64,000 bases of DNA from Latescibacteria bacterium UBA6620 (GCA_002433075.1 DJHM01000033.1:94635-158634); one strand, 5' to 3'; numbered from the stretch's first letter, positions 1 through 10,179 are shown. Program-made: numbers and translations. Notes: generated from the sequence alone by a model not told the origin.

Positions 1-362
1 CGAATCGACTCGAGTCCCTCGACGATGTCCGGGTCCTTCTCCGGATCGGGCTGATGTGCCATACCCTTATAGCCTTCACCGGTCGTCCGAGGCTTGTTCG
101 TGTAGATCCGTGGGACGAGCACCAACTTGTCGCGTACCGTTTCCTGCAACTTCGCCATACGCCCAACGTACTCACACACCGCGTCCTCATTGTCCGCCGA
201 ACACGGTCCGACGATCAACATCATCCGATCGCTCTTGTGCTCGAAAATCTCCCGCAGTTCTTCGTCACGGGCGACCTTGACCGCAGCCAGATCCTTCCCC
301 ACAGGATATCGTTCCCGGATCGCTTCTGGCAGGGGGGCCTCACCGATCAGTTCGAATGCCAT
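1..362 (-). CDS. aroF: DAHP synthase, class I (3' part cut by window edge)
   Basis: Only the first 120 or so codons lie in the window; the gene runs off the left edge. My translation of the reverse strand begins MAFELIGEAPLPEAI and contains LIVGPCSADNEDAV and VPRIYTNKPRTTGEGYKG, the phosphoenolpyruvate/metal-site signatures of class I 3-deoxy-D-arabino-heptulosonate-7-phosphate synthases. The enzyme condenses PEP with erythrose-4-phosphate, the first step of the shikimate pathway. The ATG at 360-362 lies 3 bases after the chorismate mutase stop, so it is the last gene visible in the aromatic operon. Whether a regulatory domain follows cannot be seen. The exact subtype symbol is a guess. Confidence 0.9.
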   Translation of the reverse strand, partial: MAFELIGEAPLPEAIRERYPVGKDLAAVKVARDEELREIFEHKSDRMMLIVGPCSADNEDAVCEYVGRMAKLQETVRDKLVLVPRIYTNKPRTTGEGYKGMAHQPDPEKDPDIVEGLESI

Positions 363-365
363 CGC

Positions 366-644
366 CTACTCCGCTTCTTCCCCGACGTGTTCCTGCTCGA
401 GTCGTCGAGCCTCGTCGATAATCTGCCTGAAAATGCGCTGGACCGCCTCGTTGCTCAGGGGCCCCTCGTTGAGAGACTCCAGTTGACGCAACACGGCTGT
501 TTCCCGTTCGGGCACGTAGATGGGCTGGCCGTTGGCCCGTTTGATCTTACCCACTTCGAGCGCGCACCGAGCCCGCTCGCTCAGGAGTTCGAGCAGCTGC
601 CCGTTGATTTCGTCGATTTTCTTTCGCCAGTCCTCGAGGTCCAT
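366..644 (-). CDS. aroQ: Chorismate mutase, AroQ class
   Basis: A 92-residue, all-helical AroQ-type chorismate mutase converting chorismate to prephenate for Phe/Tyr synthesis. The N-terminal helix RKKIDEINGQLLELLSERA, the central KIKRANGQPIYVPERE and the C-terminal helix with RIFRQIIDEAR match the family. The ATG at 642-644 is chosen because it starts 4 bases after the trpA stop and gives the usual family length; longer versions would overlap trpA. It sits between trpA and DAHP synthase, so one transcript supplies the common aromatic pathway, the Trp branch and the Phe/Tyr branch point. Confidence 0.93.
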   Translation of the reverse strand: MDLEDWRKKIDEINGQLLELLSERARCALEVGKIKRANGQPIYVPERETAVLRQLESLNEGPLSNEAVQRIFRQIIDEARRLEQEHVGEEAE

Positions 645-648
645 CCGT

Positions 649-1446
649 TTATCCTTTGAGGGGGCCAGCAAGTTCGGCGGCAAACTCACCGATCTTCTTC
701 GCGAGGTGGGGGTCGCTACCACCCTCGCCGATACGACGAACGATAGCGCTTCCCACGACCGCCGCGTCGGCCAGTTCAGCGACCGCGCGCGCGTGCTCTG
801 GTGTCGAGATCCCGAAGCCGACGGCGATCGGGAGGTCGGTGTGCGACCGGATCTGGCCGACCATCGGCCCCAGACTATCCGACAAGGAATGCCGCTCGCC
901 CGTCACACCGGCACGTGAAACATAATATACGAACCCTGTCGAAGCCTCGGTCACCGCCTTGATGCGAGCCTCACGACTTGTCGGCGCGAGCAGGAAGATC
1001 GTGTCCAGACCCGCGTCGTGCATCGCTTCTTTGTAGGCAGACGCCTCTTCGGGCGGGAGATCCGTAAGCAGCATTCCGTCGAGGCCGATATCCGCGCACG
1101 CCGTCACGAAATCCTTCAGACCGTAGCGATAGACCGGATTGCAGTATGACATCAGGATCATCGGAACAGTCGACTGTCTGCGGACGGCTTCCACTGTTTT
1201 GAGCACGTCGGCCACGGTCGTCCCGTTCGCCAGCGCCCGCTGCCCCGCCGCCTGAATGGTCGGGCCGTCTGCCAGCGGGTCAGAGAAAGGCATGCCCAGT
1301 TCGATCACGTCCGCGCCGGCATGTTCGAGCGCGAGCACGAGATCCACGGTCGTATCCAGACTGGGGTCACCGGCCATGATGTAAGGAATGAATCCGGAAT
1401 GGCCCGCCGATTTGAGATTCGAGAAACGTTCGTCGATCCGCCCCAC
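649..1446 (-). CDS. trpA: Tryptophan synthase alpha subunit
   Basis: 265 residues, normal length. It cleaves indole-3-glycerol phosphate to indole and glyceraldehyde-3-phosphate and channels indole to TrpB. The catalytic Glu is in VIELGMPFSDPLADG, with the catalytic Asp in the same motif. The flexible loop and phosphate-binding segments (LTDLPPEE, FVYYVSRAGVTG, VGFGIS) are present. The start is GTG (1444-1446), separated from the trpB TGA by 2 bases, so translation is probably coupled. Confidence 0.97.
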   Translation of the reverse strand: MGRIDERFSNLKSAGHSGFIPYIMAGDPSLDTTVDLVLALEHAGADVIELGMPFSDPLADGPTIQAAGQRALANGTTVADVLKTVEAVRRQSTVPMILMSYCNPVYRYGLKDFVTACADIGLDGMLLTDLPPEEASAYKEAMHDAGLDTIFLLAPTSREARIKAVTEASTGFVYYVSRAGVTGERHSLSDSLGPMVGQIRSHTDLPIAVGFGISTPEHARAVAELADAAVVGSAIVRRIGEGGSDPHLAKKIGEFAAELAGPLKG

Positions 1447-1448
1447 GG

Positions 1449-2648
1449 TCAGTCTATCCCCTCAATCATCTCCGCCGCCTGTGTCACGTCCTTGTCTCCC
1501 CTCCCCGAGAGATTAACCAGAATAATCTGATCCCGGTCCATCGTGGGCGCCCGCTTGACGACTTCGGCGACCGCGTGGGCGCTCTCAAGCGCGGGAATGA
1601 TCCCCTCCGTTCGACTGAGCAACTGGAACGCTTCGAGGGCTTCTTCATCCGTCGCGTAGGAATACTCGATGCGATCCTGGTCACGCAGGTAACAGTGTTC
1701 GGGGCCCACACCCGAGTAGTCGAGCCCGGCCGACACCGAATGCGTCAGGGCGATCTGCCCGTCCTCATCCTGAAGCACATAAATCTGCGACCCATGCAGG
1801 ACTCCGAGAAGCCCGCCCTGGAAGCGCGCCGCGTGTTCGCCCGACGCGATCCCGTGCCCGCCCGCTTCGACGCCCACCATCTTCACATCATCATCCAGGA
1901 ATCGATGGAACAGACCGATCGAGTTGCTCCCACCGCCGACGCACGCAATCAGGCAGTCAGGTAAACGGCCCTCTACCTCCAGGATCTGCTCGCGCGCCTC
2001 GACACCGATCACACGTTGAAAGTCTCGTACGATCATCGGATACGGGTGAGGTCCCAGCACCGACCCGAAGATGTAGAACGTCGAGTCGACGTTCGTCACC
2101 CAGTCACGAATGGCTTCGTTGATCGCGTCCTTCAGCGTCCGGCTCCCTGAGTCGACCCCCGTGACCGTCGCGCCCAGAAGGCGCATCCGAAACACGTTCA
2201 GGGCCTGGCGCGCCATATCCTCGGTGCCCATGTAGATTTCGCAATCGAGACCGAACATGGCGGCCACCGTCGCCGTCGCCACGCCGTGCTGGCCAGCGCC
2301 TGTCTCAGCGATGATGCGGGTCTTCCCCATCCTTCGGGCCAGCAGAATCTGCCCCATCGCATTATTGATCTTGTGGGCTCCCGTATGTGCTAGATCCTCT
2401 CGCTTCAAGTAGATCTTCGCGCCCCCAAGTCGCTCTGTCAGACGCTCGGCGAAGTAGATGGGCGTGGGACGCCCCACGAAATTCTTCAAGTAGCCGCTCA
2501 GTTCTTCCTGAAACGCCTCGCTTTCCCGAGCCTCGCGATAGGCCGCCTCGAGATCGTCCAGCAGCGCCATCAGGGTTTCGGGCACATAGCGTCCTCCGTA
2601 GGACCCGAATCGTCCTCTCTCGTCCGGAAGCGTATCGGTCGTCGTCAA
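1449..2648 (-). CDS. trpB: Tryptophan synthase beta subunit
   Basis: 399 residues. PLP enzyme that condenses indole with serine. The PLP lysine is in AHTGAHKINNAMGQ, followed by ETGAGQHGVATA and the phosphate-binding GGGSNSIG. No ATG or GTG lies near the conserved N-terminus (DERGRFGSYGGRYVPETL), so the start must be the TTG at 2646-2648. An AAAGG ribosome-binding sequence lies just upstream, and the TTG follows the pseudoenzyme stop by 3 bases. It belongs to the canonical TrpB1 type that works with TrpA. Confidence 0.97.
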   Translation of the reverse strand: MTTTDTLPDERGRFGSYGGRYVPETLMALLDDLEAAYREARESEAFQEELSGYLKNFVGRPTPIYFAERLTERLGGAKIYLKREDLAHTGAHKINNAMGQILLARRMGKTRIIAETGAGQHGVATATVAAMFGLDCEIYMGTEDMARQALNVFRMRLLGATVTGVDSGSRTLKDAINEAIRDWVTNVDSTFYIFGSVLGPHPYPMIVRDFQRVIGVEAREQILEVEGRLPDCLIACVGGGSNSIGLFHRFLDDDVKMVGVEAGGHGIASGEHAARFQGGLLGVLHGSQIYVLQDEDGQIALTHSVSAGLDYSGVGPEHCYLRDQDRIEYSYATDEEALEAFQLLSRTEGIIPALESAHAVAEVVKRAPTMDRDQIILVNLSGRGDKDVTQAAEMIEGID

Positions 2649-2651
2649 ATC

Positions 2652-4235
2652 TCAGCCTTTCTGTTTACGATCCTGTCGGAGCAAATGATCGGTGATCGCT
2701 CGAAACAGAGACCTCTTGTGTCGGGCATCGTCTGAACCCGCTGCGAAGCGGTTGATGGTGATGACCAGCTGGTGTTGCGGAGCGACTTTCAACATCGTGC
2801 CCGTGTCGCCATCTCGCCCGTAGGCGTCCGACCCCAGGATCTCGTCCGCCGTCGACACGATGCCGATTCCGTCTCGGCCCTCATCGGTCAGGAACATCTG
2901 GGCCGTTTCAGGCTCGAAAAACAGAAAGTCTCCGTAGGACCCGGCGTTCAGCATCAACTGTCCGAACCTGGCCAGATCGAGCGATCGGCTCCAGGCATCG
3001 TCGAACGTGCCGAAAATATCCGTCCCCTCACACTCGAGCGGATCCAGGAGTCGGTCACGATAGAATTCGTGAAGCGGTTCACCGGTGATCGACTCGATCA
3101 CCTTCCCCAGGAGCGCGGTCCCCGTCCGTCCGGCCCCTTCACTCCACACGGCGTCGTATTCTCCCCAGCCGGCCACTCGTTCCGCAAGGTCGTTGACCTC
3201 GTCTCCGAATCCTAAGCCCGCATCACCCGAATGGGTCAAGAGTCGACGCACCGTCAGAACCTGGGACGCACCGAAGGGCGCCAGGTACCGTGAAAGCGGC
3301 GCATCCAGATCGACCCGTTTCTGATCGACCAACGTCATCAGCGCAAGCCCCGACATGACCCGCGTCACCTTCCCGATCGGCGTCGACTTTGCCAGCGTCA
3401 TCGGACGCTCCCCCACGCTCCCGAACGCACGGTAGTAGAACACTACGCCGCCCCTCACCAGACACACGGATATAGGGTCGCTGGCATCCTCCTGCCACAC
3501 CCGGACCACCGAGTCGACGGCCGCGATCACTCCCTCGCGCATCCCCGCCTCCGACGGAGATCCGAAGGTCAGCTCCGTCGCACGGCCTCTGTAGACGGCG
3601 ATCGGGCAATCGAACGGAGCGGCGGGCTGCTGGTCATAGAGCCTTCGCTTCATCCCCACCCACCAGGCGCGGTCTCTCTCCAGGTAGGCCGTATTCCGAA
3701 GGTTCGTTCCTGGAACCAGCTCGTGCAGCCCCGCGAATAGAGCGCCCGCGGAGGGATCGGACGTAAGCCCCTTCACCATCTGCCGGGTCACGAATCCCGC
3801 CAGAGCAGATCTCTGCTCGTCCGCAACCGTGGGGTCGATCGCAAGCTCGGGAGGCAGGTCGATCAGTGGCACCGTAGCCCCGGGATCCCACAGTGCGGGA
3901 ATCGCGTGTCGATAGAGCGTCCGGTATTGTCGGTACGTCGTCCCAGAACTCGCCGCTACAGTCACGACTGCCCCGTAGCGTCCAACATCTGTCGGCGCCG
4001 TCACCGGCTGGTAATTTCGGTCGTAGAACGACGTCTCGATCGTGAAGGGTCCGATACGGTCTTCCGCGAGCGACGGATCCAGGAAGTCGCAGGGTGGAAA
4101 TGCATTCCACGAGAACACGTGCGACTCGAAGACCAGCGGCTGCCGGGAAAAAGCAACCCTCTCAGCCGGCTGGGCCTCCACGAGAGCCCCCGCGCCCAGT
4201 ACCACGAACAGAAAGGCGGCCGACCACCCCTTCAC
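2652..4235 (-). CDS. Secreted beta-lactamase/PBP-fold pseudoenzyme
   Basis: 527 residues with a signal peptide (about 1-22). An N-terminal region of about 270 residues has no family I recognise. The C-terminal half is recognisably the class C beta-lactamase/serine hydrolase fold: LALMTLVDQKRVDLDAP, SRYLAPFG, LLTHSG, ALLGKVIESITGEPL. All three active-site motifs are replaced. Where the family has GSVTK the protein has GKVTR (Ser to Lys289, Lys to Arg292). YxN becomes AGR (368-370), and the HxG/KTG triad becomes RDG (474-476). It should not act as a serine hydrolase and may bind a ligand or peptidoglycan instead. It sits between tyrS and trpB with GTG start and 1-3 base gaps, inside the aromatic operon. 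Why it is there is unknown. Confidence 0.85.
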   Translation of the reverse strand: MKGWSAAFLFVVLGAGALVEAQPAERVAFSRQPLVFESHVFSWNAFPPCDFLDPSLAEDRIGPFTIETSFYDRNYQPVTAPTDVGRYGAVVTVAASSGTTYRQYRTLYRHAIPALWDPGATVPLIDLPPELAIDPTVADEQRSALAGFVTRQMVKGLTSDPSAGALFAGLHELVPGTNLRNTAYLERDRAWWVGMKRRLYDQQPAAPFDCPIAVYRGRATELTFGSPSEAGMREGVIAAVDSVVRVWQEDASDPISVCLVRGGVVFYYRAFGSVGERPMTLAKSTPIGKVTRVMSGLALMTLVDQKRVDLDAPLSRYLAPFGASQVLTVRRLLTHSGDAGLGFGDEVNDLAERVAGWGEYDAVWSEGAGRTGTALLGKVIESITGEPLHEFYRDRLLDPLECEGTDIFGTFDDAWSRSLDLARFGQLMLNAGSYGDFLFFEPETAQMFLTDEGRDGIGIVSTADEILGSDAYGRDGDTGTMLKVAPQHQLVITINRFAAGSDDARHKRSLFRAITDHLLRQDRKQKG

Positions 4236-4236
4236 G

Positions 4237-5496
4237 TTATCGATCCCACCGAACCAGGAAGTAGTTCCTCTTGCCGCGACGCATCACCAGAAACTTTCCG
4301 CACAGGGCATCACCCGGCGTCAGCTCGGTCTCGACCGCAGTAACTCTCTCCCCGTTGATATAGATAGCCCCGTTATTGACGTCCTCGCGGGCCTGGCGTT
4401 TGGACTGAGAGAGCTTTCCATCTACGAGCAAGTCAATCAATCCAACGTCCGATTCGCCCTGCAGCGTGTGGGACGGCACATCACTGAACCCTTCTTCCAC
4501 CTCACGCTCCGACAGGCGTTTCAGATCCCCGCTGAACAGCGCTTCCGAAATGTTCGTCGCGCGTTGCGTAGCTTCGTCGCCGTGAACGATGCGAGTCGTT
4601 TCCTCCGCCAGCACGCGTTGGGCCTCCCGCTTCTCGGGCGCCCTCTCGACGCCCCGAGCCAGCTCGTCGATGTCCTCGTGCGAGAGGAAGGTGAAGATTT
4701 TGAGGAACGAAACCGCATCTGCGTCGGGCACATTCACGAACCATTGATAGAACTGGTAGGGAGACGTCAGTTTTTCGTCCAGCCAAATTGCCGAACCCTC
4801 CGACTTGCTGAATTTCTTGCCGTCGGATCGCTCCAGCAGCGCGTTCGTTAACCCGAAGGCCGTTTTACCTGTCTCTCTGCGAATCAGCTCGGTTCCCGCC
4901 GTGATGTTCCCCCACTGATCACTTCCACCGATCTGCAGTTCGCAGTCGTAAGACCTGCGTAGTTCGAGAAAGTCGTAGGCCTGAAGAACCATATAGCTGA
5001 ACTCCGTGTAGGAGATTCCGCCTTCCATTCGTGCGGAAACAGACTCCTTCGCCAGCATATAGCTCAGCGGAAAGTGCTTTCCCACATCCCTCAGCAGATC
5101 AATAGCTCTCAGCTCGAACAGCCAGTCATGGTTCGATACAATCCGGGCGGGATTCGCCCCGTTGAAATCCAGGAACCGCTCGAGCTGGCTCCGCATCCCA
5201 GCCGTCCACGCTTCCACAACGTCGGCCGTGTTCAGCTTCCGCTCCTCGTCCCGCCCACTCGGATCTCCGATCAGCCCCGTCCCGCCCCCCACAAGCCCGA
5301 TCGGGCGATGCCCCGCCAGTTGGAAACGTCGCAGCACCAAGGCGGGGATCAGGTTACCGATCGTCAGACTCTCCGCCGTCGGATCGAACCCCGAGTAAAG
5401 CGTGATCGGCCCCTTCTGCAGGCGATCCTCGAGCCCCTCCGTCACCTGGAAGACGAGTCCCCGATAGTTCAGGTCTGTCAGTATGTCCACGAACAC
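4237..5496 (-). CDS. tyrS: Tyrosyl-tRNA synthetase
   Basis: 419 residues, bacterial TyrRS-type class I synthetase with a C-terminal S4 RNA-binding domain (SKRQAREDVNNGAIYINGE). Tyrosine-site features such as LYSGFDPTA, QAYDFL and QIGGSDQWGNITAG are intact, and the KMSKS loop is KFSKS (228-232). The HIGH motif reads TIGN (residues 45-48): both histidines are replaced. GTG start at 5494-5496 is preceded by GGAG. It lies 9 bases after trpF inside the trp operon, so Tyr charging and Trp synthesis share a transcript. Confidence 0.96.
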   Translation of the reverse strand: MFVDILTDLNYRGLVFQVTEGLEDRLQKGPITLYSGFDPTAESLTIGNLIPALVLRRFQLAGHRPIGLVGGGTGLIGDPSGRDEERKLNTADVVEAWTAGMRSQLERFLDFNGANPARIVSNHDWLFELRAIDLLRDVGKHFPLSYMLAKESVSARMEGGISYTEFSYMVLQAYDFLELRRSYDCELQIGGSDQWGNITAGTELIRRETGKTAFGLTNALLERSDGKKFSKSEGSAIWLDEKLTSPYQFYQWFVNVPDADAVSFLKIFTFLSHEDIDELARGVERAPEKREAQRVLAEETTRIVHGDEATQRATNISEALFSGDLKRLSEREVEEGFSDVPSHTLQGESDVGLIDLLVDGKLSQSKRQAREDVNNGAIYINGERVTAVETELTPGDALCGKFLVMRRGKRNYFLVRWDR

Positions 5497-5505
5497 TCTC
5501 TCCGT

Positions 5506-6132
5506 TCAGATGGTGCGCGCGGCTTCGATGAATGCGCGGACCTTGTCATGATCTTTCTTGCCGGGTTGGGCTTCGACGCCGCTGCCCGTGTCGACCGCAT
5601 ACGGCCTCACGGTACGAATGCACTCGGCCACGTTCCCCGGGCCCAACCCTCCCGACACGATCACCCGGCCGACCGATTTTGCGGCCACCGCGTGGTCCCA
5701 GTCGAACGTCTCCCCCGTGCCCCCGTACAATCCTTCCTTTTCCGTGTCGAGCAGGAACGTCGTCACGCCCAAACCTACATAAGGCTCGAGGGACGCGGCC
5801 TCCAATCCCTCTCCGACTCGAACCGCCCGAATGACAGACCCCGCCACCGCCGCGCACTCATCTGGGGACTCGTCGCCGTGAAGCTGCGCACAGCGCAAGC
5901 CTGTCTCCCGCATTCTACTCCTGACCGCATCTGGTGTTTCGTTCACGAACACCCCTACCGTAGTCACCATTGGGGGCAGCCCAGCCACGATCTCCGTCAC
6001 CGTTTCGGGCGAGACATAACGCGGACTTCCCGGGAAGAAGATGAACCCCAGTGCATCGGCCCCCGCCTCAACCGCGGCTGCGGCGTCTTCTGCGCACGTG
6101 ATCCCACAGATCTTAACACGCACCGACGACAC
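5506..6132 (-). CDS. trpF: Phosphoribosylanthranilate isomerase
   Basis: 208 residues, TIM-barrel enzyme of Trp synthesis that converts N-(5-phosphoribosyl)anthranilate to its ribulose isomer (CdRP). The catalytic Cys is in VKICGIT and the general-acid Asp is in FLLDTEKEGLYGGTG. The C-terminal phosphate site (VDTGSGVEAQPGKKDHDKV) is conserved. GTG start (6130-6132) abuts the trpC TGA directly. It is a separate gene, not fused to trpC as in enterobacteria. Confidence 0.96.
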   Translation of the reverse strand: MSSVRVKICGITCAEDAAAAVEAGADALGFIFFPGSPRYVSPETVTEIVAGLPPMVTTVGVFVNETPDAVRSRMRETGLRCAQLHGDESPDECAAVAGSVIRAVRVGEGLEAASLEPYVGLGVTTFLLDTEKEGLYGGTGETFDWDHAVAAKSVGRVIVSGGLGPGNVAECIRTVRPYAVDTGSGVEAQPGKKDHDKVRAFIEAARTI

Positions 6133-6921
6133 TCACGCATCCTCCCCGAGCAGTTCCCAAACCTTGGTCCCGATGTCCGGCTCACGCATCAGCGTCTCCC
6201 CTACCAGGACCGCATCCGCCCCTGCATCCCGCACACGGACCACATCCTCGCGTGTCGCGATGCCGCTCTCGCTGATCACAAGGACATCGTCGGGCAGCAC
6301 TCTGGCCACCTCCTCTGTCGTTTCGAGCGCCGTCGTGAACGTGTGAAGATCGCGGTTGTTGATCCCGATGATGTCGGCCCCCGCATCGACGGCGCGGCGC
6401 GCTTCGTCCTCCGTATGCACTTCCACGAGTGCATCGAGGTCGATCGACCGTGCCACGTCCAAGAAACAGCCCAACGTTTCGTCGTCCAGCGAGGAGACAA
6501 TCAGCAAGACAGCCGACGCACCGATCGCCCGCGCCTCGTAGATCTGGTAGGTATCGACCGTGAAGTCTTTTCGCAGCAACGGAAGGCGCACCGCATCTCC
6601 AGCCGCAGACAGAAACTCGTTAGATCCTTGAAAGTACTTTTCATCGGTCAGCACCGAGATCGCCGACGATCCGTGCGCCTCGTAGATACTGGCGATTGTT
6701 ACTGGATCGAAATCCTCCCGGATCAGACCCTTCGATGGTGAAGCCTTTTTGATCTCCGCAATGAGCGCGATATCGTCGCCGGACGTGAGTGCCTCGAACA
6801 TCGACGCCGGCTGACTTGCGGCCTGCGCCCGGTTTATGACCTCGTCATCGGGAACAGCCCGCCGGGCGTCGGCCACGACCGTCCGCTTATAATCGACGAT
6901 CTCATCCAGAATGCTCGACAC
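6133..6921 (-). CDS. trpC: Indole-3-glycerol phosphate synthase
   Basis: 262 residues, (beta/alpha)8 enzyme that closes the indole ring. Catalytic motifs are present: IAEIKKASPSKG, LRKDFTVD, LVEVHTEDE, IGINNRDL and VISESGI. The frame stays open upstream, but the start is taken as the GTG at 6919-6921 (beginning VSSILDEIV). It follows the trpD TGA by one base and gives the family's normal length; longer versions would run into trpD. Confidence 0.95.
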   Translation of the reverse strand: MSSILDEIVDYKRTVVADARRAVPDDEVINRAQAASQPASMFEALTSGDDIALIAEIKKASPSKGLIREDFDPVTIASIYEAHGSSAISVLTDEKYFQGSNEFLSAAGDAVRLPLLRKDFTVDTYQIYEARAIGASAVLLIVSSLDDETLGCFLDVARSIDLDALVEVHTEDEARRAVDAGADIIGINNRDLHTFTTALETTEEVARVLPDDVLVISESGIATREDVVRVRDAGADAVLVGETLMREPDIGTKVWELLGEDA

Positions 6922-6922
6922 G

Positions 6923-7958
6923 TCAGGCCTGACTCGTCTCGACCAGAAGGTCCAGTTTTTTTCCAGCAGCACCCGAGTCGATTGTCTCCGCGGCCAGAGT
7001 CGCCCCAGCCTTGAGGTCGTCGGCAAGACCTCCTGCGACCAGCGCGAACGCGGCGTTCACGATCGTGATGTCTCGCCTTGCCCCCTGCTCTCCTCCCAGG
7101 ATCGACCGGAGAATATCCGCATTCGTCTCAGGGTCCCCGCCCGTGAGATCCTGCGCTTGTGCCGTCCCAATCCCAAGGTCACCAGGCGAGACCTCATAGG
7201 TGGTCACCGTCCCGTCTTTCAATTCGCTCACCCGTGTGGGAGCCGTCGTCGTCGCCTCGTCCAGCCCATCGGCGCCGTGCACGACGAACGCGTGCTCCGC
7301 CCCGAGTTCACCCAGAACGGTGGCCATCGGCTCGGTCAGGTCCGGGCTGTAGACCCCGATCACCTGACGGGTGGCCCCGGCCGGATTCGTCAAGGGTCCC
7401 AGCGCGTTGAAAATCGTACGAGCGCCGAGTTCCCGCCTCGGACCGATCGCGTGCTTCATCGCCCCGTGGAGCGAGATAGCGAACAGAAACCCGATCCCCG
7501 CATCGTCCAGACATCGCCCAACCGTCTCTGGGTCGGCCTCTACGTTCACACCCAGCGCCTTCAGAACGTCCGCGCTGCCGCATTGGCTCGTGGCCGCGCG
7601 GTTGCCGTGCTTCGCGACGCACAGCCCTGCACCAGCCGCGACGAAGGCGGCCGTCGTCGATATGTTGAACGTACCCGAATGGTCGCCGCCCGTACCGCAC
7701 GTATCGACTACCGGCCGGCGGTCCGTCTGGATGCGCGTGGCTTTCTCCCGCATCACCTGCGCAGCCCCTGCGATCTCGTCAACACTCTCTCCCTTGATCC
7801 TCAACCCCACCAGGAAGCCCCCGATCTGAGCATCCGTGGCCTCTCCCGACATAATTGCGTTCATCACCTCGACCATTCCCGGACGGGTCAGATCGTGACC
7901 CTCGATTACTTGCGCGATCGCTTCCTGTATCGTCATAGCAGGCGACTCCGTGTTGCTG

Positions 7959-7966
<8 letters not shown>
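6923..7966 (-). CDS. trpD: Anthranilate phosphoribosyltransferase
   Basis: 347 residues. Transfers phosphoribose from PRPP to anthranilate. The PRPP site DTCGTGGDHSGTFNIST, the KHGNRA motif and FNALGPLTNPAG are intact. ATG at 7964-7966 overlaps trpG by 8 bases; an internal ATG (MTIQEAIAQV) 10 codons in is an alternative start. It is encoded apart from trpG, unlike the fused TrpGD of enterobacteria. Confidence 0.96.
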
Positions 7967-8518
<552 letters not shown>

Positions 8519-8522
<4 letters not shown>

Positions 8523-10018
8523 CGCGCTCGCTCCGAAAGGAAGGCGCCCTTCTCAGCCAGTTCGACCGCCCGAAACTGTGCACGGGCTTTGTTCACCGTT
8601 TCGTTGAACTCGTAAACCGGCTCTGAATCGAACACGATCCCCCCGCCGGCTTGCACGTACGCCTTGTCGTCCTTCAGCACCATCGTGCGAATGGCGATGC
8701 AGGTGTCCATATTCCCCGAAAAATCGAGATAACCGACAGCTCCGGCGTAGGGACCTCGTCGTGTGGGCTCCAGCTCGTCGATGATCTCCATCGCCCGAAT
8801 CTTCGGAGCACCCGACACCGTGCCGGCCGGGTAGCAGGCGAACAGGGCGTCCAGCGCGTCCACGTCCTCCTTCAGTCGGCCTTCCACGTTCGACACGATA
8901 TGCATCACGTGGGAGTAGCGTTCGATGATCATCTGCTCGGTCACCCGCACAGTATCGAACTCTGCTACGCGCCCCACGTCGTTGCGCCCAAGATCGACGA
9001 GCATAATGTGCTCCGCCCGTTCCTTCTCGTCCGATAGAAGGTCTTCGGCCAGGACGCGATCTTCCTCTTCCGTCTTTCCTCTCCAGCGCGTACCGGCGAT
9101 TGGCCGAACCTGAACCAGGCCGTCCTCCACACGCACGAGCAGTTCCGGAGACGCCCCGACGAGGCGACAGTCGCCAAGGTCGACGTGGAACATATAAGGT
9201 GATGGGTTCACCGTGCGCAGCATCCGGTAGATTTCAGTCGAATCGACCGTCACATCGGTCTCGAACCGTTGCGACAGAACGACCTGAAAGATGTCACCAG
9301 CCACGATGTAGTCGCGGCATCGCTCTACCTTCTTCAGGTAGGCGTCTTCCGGTGTGTTCGATCGGACTTCGCAGTCACTCGTGCCACCCTTCAGTTGTGC
9401 CCGGAGCGGCTGGGCGAGGACCTCCTCCAGCGCGGCGATCTTCTCCATCGCCATTGTAAATGCGGGTTCGATTCCGTCTCTCACGTGGACGTTGCTGATC
9501 AGGTGGATCACGTGTTCCACGTTGTCGAACGCCAGAAGAGTGTCGAAGAACATCAGGACCACGTCGTCCAGCGACAGATCATCGTCAGTCTCGTCCGGAA
9601 TGTTCTCGACCAGCCGAACGGCATCGTATCCGACGTAACCGACCGCGCCGCCCGTAAATCGTGGGAGACCGTCCACCTGCGGAGCTCGAAATCGCGCCAG
9701 CTCATCCCGGAGGAGGTCAATCGGATTGCCGTCGACCTTGCGTCGAGACCCGTCCCGAAGGTCGTCTATCGTCACCTGTCGGCCCCGGCTACGGAACACC
9801 TGGAACGGCTCCACACCCAAAAAGGAGTAGCGTCCGACGGTCTCACCACCTTCGACGCTCTCGAAAAGGAACGACCGGGGCGATCGCTTCCTCACCTTCA
9901 GGTAGGCGGAAAGCGGCGTCTCAAGATCACCCAGGACAGTCTTGCTCACCGGGACAAGATCGTAGTCGTCGGCAAGATCCCGGACAGATTGGAGAGAAAG
10001 CTGATTCATCGTCAACAC
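8519..10018 (-). CDS. trpE: Anthranilate synthase component I
   Basis: 499 residues. Converts chorismate plus ammonia to anthranilate. The N-terminal Trp-feedback region is present (DLETPLSAYLKV and SFLFESVEGG, where the classic LLES reads LFES). The C-terminal chorismate-binding core includes VQVRPIAGTRWRG, GTVSGAPKIRAMEIIDELE and YVQAGGGIVFDSEP. It is the first structural gene of the operon and starts at 10018. About 110 bases separate it from an upstream intrinsic terminator and about 160 from a leader ORF. Confidence 0.97.
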
Positions 10019-10123
10019 ATGGGCGCTGGAACGGACAAAAGCGCTCTATTATGCTGTTTTTCTGTCATTTGTCAAGGTTCTCCCAGCACCGGAAAGGCGT
10101 GACCGGGATTTGGGGAAGACCAC

Positions 10124-10155
10124 AAAAAAGGCTGTGAGCGCGAAGCCCACAGCCT
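10124..10155 (-). terminator. Intrinsic terminator/attenuator before trpE
   Basis: On the minus strand an 8-bp stem (AGGCTGTG with CACAGCCT) extends by 2 more pairs past one mismatch, closes on a 5-base loop, and is followed at once by six T. It lies downstream of the leader ORF and upstream of trpE, which is the position of a trp attenuator. It could instead only terminate the upstream ABC transporter operon. However, a promoter lies between that operon and this hairpin, which favours attenuation. I could not resolve a convincing antiterminator by eye. Confidence 0.85.
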
Positions 10156-10179
10156 AAGAATCTTCTTATTGAAATCGAC

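Noticed and set aside
5074..6741. 555-codon plus-strand frame opposite tyrS, trpF and trpC
   Set aside because: It spans three well-supported minus-strand genes and resembles no protein family.
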